Assembly (NCBI GenBank): GCA_944331725.1
Contig: CALVJE010000044.1
Span: 1 to 8,409, forward strand
Direction of reading: 5' to 3'
DNA length: 8,409 nt
Source: an uncultured Bacilli bacterium
Lineage (GTDB): Bacteria > Bacillota_I > Bacilli_A > RF39 > UBA660
Position numbers and translations under genes: made by a program. The notes beneath the pieces were generated by a model. The model searched no databases. It saw only the letters and a program-made list of their open reading frames with translations, and was not told where the DNA came from. Shown here one piece after another: positions 5,908 to 8,409 of the stretch (positions are counted from its first letter, which is position 1; the number at the start of each line of letters is the position of its first letter).

Positions 5908-6918
5908 ATGGTTAAAGAATATTTATTAAAATTGGGTTATAGCAATGAAGATGTAGAAAATATATTAAATAATTATGCTTTAAAAAAAATAAAAGAAGAT
6001 ACCTTACTTACGCATATAAAAGATGTTTATAACTTATTAATTACTTTAGGATATAGTAAAAACGATGTAATAAAAATGACAAAATTATTGCCGGCTTTAT
6101 ATAGTTATAGTATAGAAAATATTAAACAAAAAATAGAAGATTTAATTTCTTTAGGATATAGTCGAGAAGATGTAATCAAAATGACAAAAACATTGCCGGC
6201 TTTATATGGTTATAGTATAGAGAATATTAAACAAAAAATAGATGATTTAATCTCTTTAGGATATAGTCGAGAAGATGTAATCAAAATGACCAAACTATTG
6301 CCAACTTTATATGGTTATAGTATAGAGAATATTAAACAAAAAATGGATGATTTAATTTCTTTAGGATATAGTCGTGAAGATGTAATAAAAATGACTAAAA
6401 CATTGCCAACTTTATTTGGTCTGAGTATAGAAAATATTAAACAAAAAATAGAAGATTTAATTTCTTTAGGATATAGTCGAGAAGATGTAATCAAAATGAC
6501 CAAACTATTGCCAGCTTTATATAGTTATAGTATAGAGAATATTAAACAAAAAATAGAAGATTTAATCTCTTTAGGATATGGTCATAAAGATGTAATCAAA
6601 ATGACAAAGCAATTCCCAGCTTTATATGCTTTGAGTATAGAAAATATTAAACAGAAAATTGAATTTTATAAAGAAATAAATTTAGAATTTATTATGGTTT
6701 GTGATACGAAAAATTTAATGCAAAGTATAGATTTGACTTATGCTAGATATGTTTTTTTTAAAGATAAAGGTATAGAGATAAATAAAAATAATTACAAAAA
6801 ATTATTTTTTGATGCTAAACGATTTAAAAAACAATATGGTATAGATAAAAGTACTTTGTTAGAAAAATATAATTATCAAGAATATATTAATAGTAAAAAA
6901 GGTGCTAATATAATATAA
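5908..6918 (+). CDS. mTERF-like repeat protein C (6 modules)
   Basis: A 336-residue paralogue of protein A with the same plan: a degenerate cap repeat (residues 9-46), six 35-residue modules (47-256) and the 80-residue C-terminal domain (257-336). Over 70 residues that domain differs from protein A at only three positions, while the N-terminal caps are much more diverged. Positions 5-6 of the modules read KN, RE, RE, RE, RE and HK in order; the last module also has QF in place of the usual TL or LL before the proline. It starts two bases after the stop of protein B, with GGGAG (5896-5900) as ribosome site, and is followed 16 bases later by asnS. Co-transcription from the T-box promoter is therefore nearly certain. 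Function is unknown; a sequence- or structure-specific nucleic-acid-binding solenoid is the leading inference from the mTERF resemblance. Confidence 0.85.
   Translation: MVKEYLLKLGYSNEDVENILNNYALKKIKEDTLLTHIKDVYNLLITLGYSKNDVIKMTKLLPALYSYSIENIKQKIEDLISLGYSREDVIKMTKTLPALYGYSIENIKQKIDDLISLGYSREDVIKMTKLLPTLYGYSIENIKQKMDDLISLGYSREDVIKMTKTLPTLFGLSIENIKQKIEDLISLGYSREDVIKMTKLLPALYSYSIENIKQKIEDLISLGYGHKDVIKMTKQFPALYALSIENIKQKIEFYKEINLEFIMVCDTKNLMQSIDLTYARYVFFKDKGIEINKNNYKKLFFDAKRFKKQYGIDKSTLLEKYNYQEYINSKKGANII
6046..6675 (+). repeat. Six tandem 105-bp coding repeats
   Basis: Units start at 6046, 6151, 6256, 6361, 6466 and 6571. The fourth unit matches the fourth unit of the other array (5083-5187) exactly from its codon 7 to its end (87 bases), and carries the FGL variant otherwise found only in that array. 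This points to module exchange between the two genes. The sixth unit has the HK pair at positions 5-6, seen otherwise only in the first unit of the other array. Confidence 0.97.
6634..6886 (+). repeat. Direct repeat copy 2 (shared C-terminal domain)
   Basis: This is the partner of 5251-5503, offset by 1383 bases. The offset is a multiple of three and both copies are read in the same frame of their genes. Recombination between them would remove protein B and leave one intact hybrid gene. Confidence 0.95.
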
Positions 6919-6934
6919 GAAGGAGGAGAAAACT

Positions 6935-8314
6935 ATGGATGTAAAAGAATTATATGAAAAGATTGATGAATTTATGGATAAGGAAGTTATATTGGAAGGA
7001 TGGATTAGAAATCATCGTAAACAAAAAGAATTTGGTTTTATAGACTTTTCTGATGGTACTTGTTTTAAACATATTCAAGTTGTTTATGATGATAAATTAA
7101 AAGATTTTGAAGAAATACAAAAATATCATATAGGAAGTGCTATTAAGGTGGTAGGTAAAGTAGTTAAATCACCTAAAGAAGGACAACCTTTTGAAATACA
7201 AGCTAGTGAAGTTGTATTATTAGGAGAATGTCCAGAAGATTATCCAATACAACCTAAAAAACATTCTCGTGAATTTTTAAGAGAGGTAGCACATTTAAGA
7301 GTTAGAACAAATTTATTTCAAGCGGTATTTCGTGTTAGAAGTGTAGCAAGTTATGCTATTCATAAATACTTCCAAGATAGAGGTTATGTTTATGTGCAAA
7401 CACCTCTTTTAACCGCTAATGATGGTGAAGGTGCTGGAGAAATGTTCCAGGTTACAACAATGGACCTTAAAAATATTCCTATAACTGAAGAAGGAAATGT
7501 TAACTATAATGATGATTTCTTTAGTAAAAAAGTAGGACTTACTGTTACAGGTCAACTTGAAGCAGAAGCATTTGCAATGGCTTATAAAAAAGTATATACT
7601 TTTGGTCCTACTTTTAGAGCAGAAGATTCTAATACTAAAGTTCACGCTAGTGAGTTTTGGATGATAGAACCTGAGATTGCTTTTTGTGATATAGATGAAC
7701 TTATGGATATAGAAGAGGATATGCTTAAATATATAGTTAAATATGTATTAGAAAATTGTAAAGATGAAATGGAATTTCTAGATAAATTTGTTGAGAAAGG
7801 ACTAATAGAAAAACTAGAAAAATTAGTTAATAGTAAGTTTACAAGAGTAACTCACGAAGAAGTAATTAAAATATTAAAAGAAGCTAAAGTTAAGTTTGAA
7901 TTTACTCCAGAATATGGAGAAGATATTGCTAAAGAACACGAGAAATATATTACAGAGTATTTTAATGGTCCTGTATTTATTAAAGATTGGCCTAAAGATA
8001 TTAAAGCTTTCTATATGAAATTAAATGAAGATGGTAAAACTGTTAGAGGAGTTGATCTTGAAGTTCCAGGAGCAGGAGAGTTAATGGGAGGATCTGAAAG
8101 AGAAGCTTGTTATACTAAGTTAAAACAACGTATGGATGAGTTAGGTATGAAAGAAGAAGGACTAGAATGGTATTTAGATTTAAGAAAATATGGTGGTTGT
8201 GTTCATTCTGGTTTTGGTATGGGATTTGAACGTTTATTAATTTATTTAACTGGAGTTGAAAATATTAGAGATGTTATACCTTTCCCTAGAACACCAGGTA
8301 ATTGTGAGTTTTAG
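6935..8314 (+). CDS. asnS: Asparaginyl-tRNA synthetase
   Basis: Charges tRNA-Asn with asparagine using ATP; a cytosolic class IIb synthetase that works as a dimer. The 459 residues hold an N-terminal OB-fold anticodon-binding domain (about 16-100, VILEGWIRNHRKQKEFGFI) and a class II catalytic core. Motif 1 ends in YVYVQTPLLT (151-160). Motif 2 spans FRAED...EFWMIEPE (227-248). Motif 3 is GFGMGFERLL (426-435), followed by NIRDVIPFPRTP (443-454), the AsnRS-type ending. The insertion after motif 1 (FQVTTMDLKN..., about 171-200) and GQLEAEAFA also fit AsnRS rather than AspRS. The start follows an excellent AAGGAGGAG site (6920-6928) at 6 bases. It is the last recognisable member of the T-box operon, and its product matches the AAC specifier. 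The presence of AsnRS implies direct asparagine charging rather than only the GatCAB route. Confidence 0.97.
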   Translation: MDVKELYEKIDEFMDKEVILEGWIRNHRKQKEFGFIDFSDGTCFKHIQVVYDDKLKDFEEIQKYHIGSAIKVVGKVVKSPKEGQPFEIQASEVVLLGECPEDYPIQPKKHSREFLREVAHLRVRTNLFQAVFRVRSVASYAIHKYFQDRGYVYVQTPLLTANDGEGAGEMFQVTTMDLKNIPITEEGNVNYNDDFFSKKVGLTVTGQLEAEAFAMAYKKVYTFGPTFRAEDSNTKVHASEFWMIEPEIAFCDIDELMDIEEDMLKYIVKYVLENCKDEMEFLDKFVEKGLIEKLEKLVNSKFTRVTHEEVIKILKEAKVKFEFTPEYGEDIAKEHEKYITEYFNGPVFIKDWPKDIKAFYMKLNEDGKTVRGVDLEVPGAGELMGGSEREACYTKLKQRMDELGMKEEGLEWYLDLRKYGGCVHSGFGMGFERLLIYLTGVENIRDVIPFPRTPGNCEF

Positions 8315-8324
8315 GAGGCTGTTT

Positions 8325-8409
8325 ATGGATAATTTTTTGTATAATAGGAAAGTTATACTTGAAAATCGAAAAAATGTATTGACAAACATATCTTCTATAC
8401 AGTACACTT
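8325..8409 (+). CDS. Start of an unidentified gene, cut by the window end
   Basis: An ATG at 8325 follows AGGAGG (8313-8318) by 6 bases, and the reading frame stays open for 28 codons to the end of the window (starts MDNFLYNRKVILENRKN). The ribosome site overlaps the asnS stop codon, and only 10 bases separate the two genes. It is therefore probably translated from the same transcript. Too little is present to name a family. Confidence 0.7.
   Translation, partial: MDNFLYNRKVILENRKNVLTNISSIQYT

Noticed and set aside
6315..6503. Open frame on the minus strand
   Set aside because: It is a shadow of the 105-bp coding repeats: the antisense frame stays open because the sequence repeats, and its own product is an internal repeat with no ribosome site.
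4768..6675. Regular repeats as a possible CRISPR array
   Set aside because: The units are contiguous 105-bp in-frame coding repeats with no spacers and no palindromic repeat.
4615..6918. PPR, TPR or TALE-like identity for the repeat proteins
   Set aside because: The 35-residue length fits PPR and nearly fits TALE. However, the proline at position 16, the LGYS...DVIKM first helix and the lack of PPR or TALE signature residues fit mTERF better. It is kept only as an alternative.
7409..7645. Open frame on the minus strand inside asnS
   Set aside because: It lies opposite a well-conserved part of AsnRS, has no plausible start signals and gives a low-complexity product.
8379..8408. Promoter-like TTGACA followed 18 bases later by TACACT
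   Set aside because: It lies inside the start of an apparent coding region with a strong ribosome site and has a weak -10 match, so it is probably chance in A+T-rich sequence.
1..8409. Possible Mycoplasma-type genetic code (UGA as Trp), since no complete gene here ends in TGA
   Set aside because: Tryptophan is TGG wherever I checked and no in-frame TGA is needed. Seven TAA/TAG stops is too small a sample in such A+T-rich DNA.

Overview
The window is strongly A+T-rich, with AGA/CGT-dominated arginine codons, A/G-rich Shine-Dalgarno sites, sigma-A-like promoters and a T-box riboswitch. This points to a low-GC Firmicute (Bacillota), probably a gut Bacilli, Erysipelotrichia or RF39-type lineage. 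Tryptophan is read from TGG, so there is no sign of Mycoplasma-type UGA recoding. All complete genes lie on the + strand. The species cannot be fixed from the sequence.

Positions 1-2285 hold a complete dnaJ (type I Hsp40) that ends in an A/U-rich hairpin terminator. It is followed by a separately promoted gene for an XRE-type DNA-binding domain fused to a CYTH (class IV adenylate cyclase / triphosphate tunnel) domain, which ends in a second, similar terminator. Positions 2285-4282 hold a DinG/XPD-family iron-sulfur 5'-3' DNA helicase with its own extended -10 promoter.

Positions 4293-8409 form a T-box-controlled operon. A consensus promoter leads into a full T-box leader with an asparagine specifier (AAC) and a leader terminator. 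Three proteins built from 35-residue alpha-helical repeats follow, then asparaginyl-tRNA synthetase (asnS), then the start of one more gene. The synthetase explains the asparagine specificity of the leader. The three repeat proteins are the unexpected part. Their repeats (LGYS..DVIKM..., a proline at position 16, SIENIK... at 22-27) resemble the mTERF module, known mainly from mitochondrial and chloroplast nucleic-acid-binding proteins. The first and third proteins carry 5 and 6 near-identical 105-bp modules that differ mostly at a few fixed positions. They share an 80-residue C-terminal domain that is almost identical at DNA level, which indicates recent duplication, module shuffling or gene conversion. 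The middle protein has a divergent version of the same repeat.

In the inferred picture, uncharged tRNA-Asn switches on asnS together with a small family of modular, rapidly evolving solenoid proteins that may bind nucleic acid. The target of those proteins is unknown.
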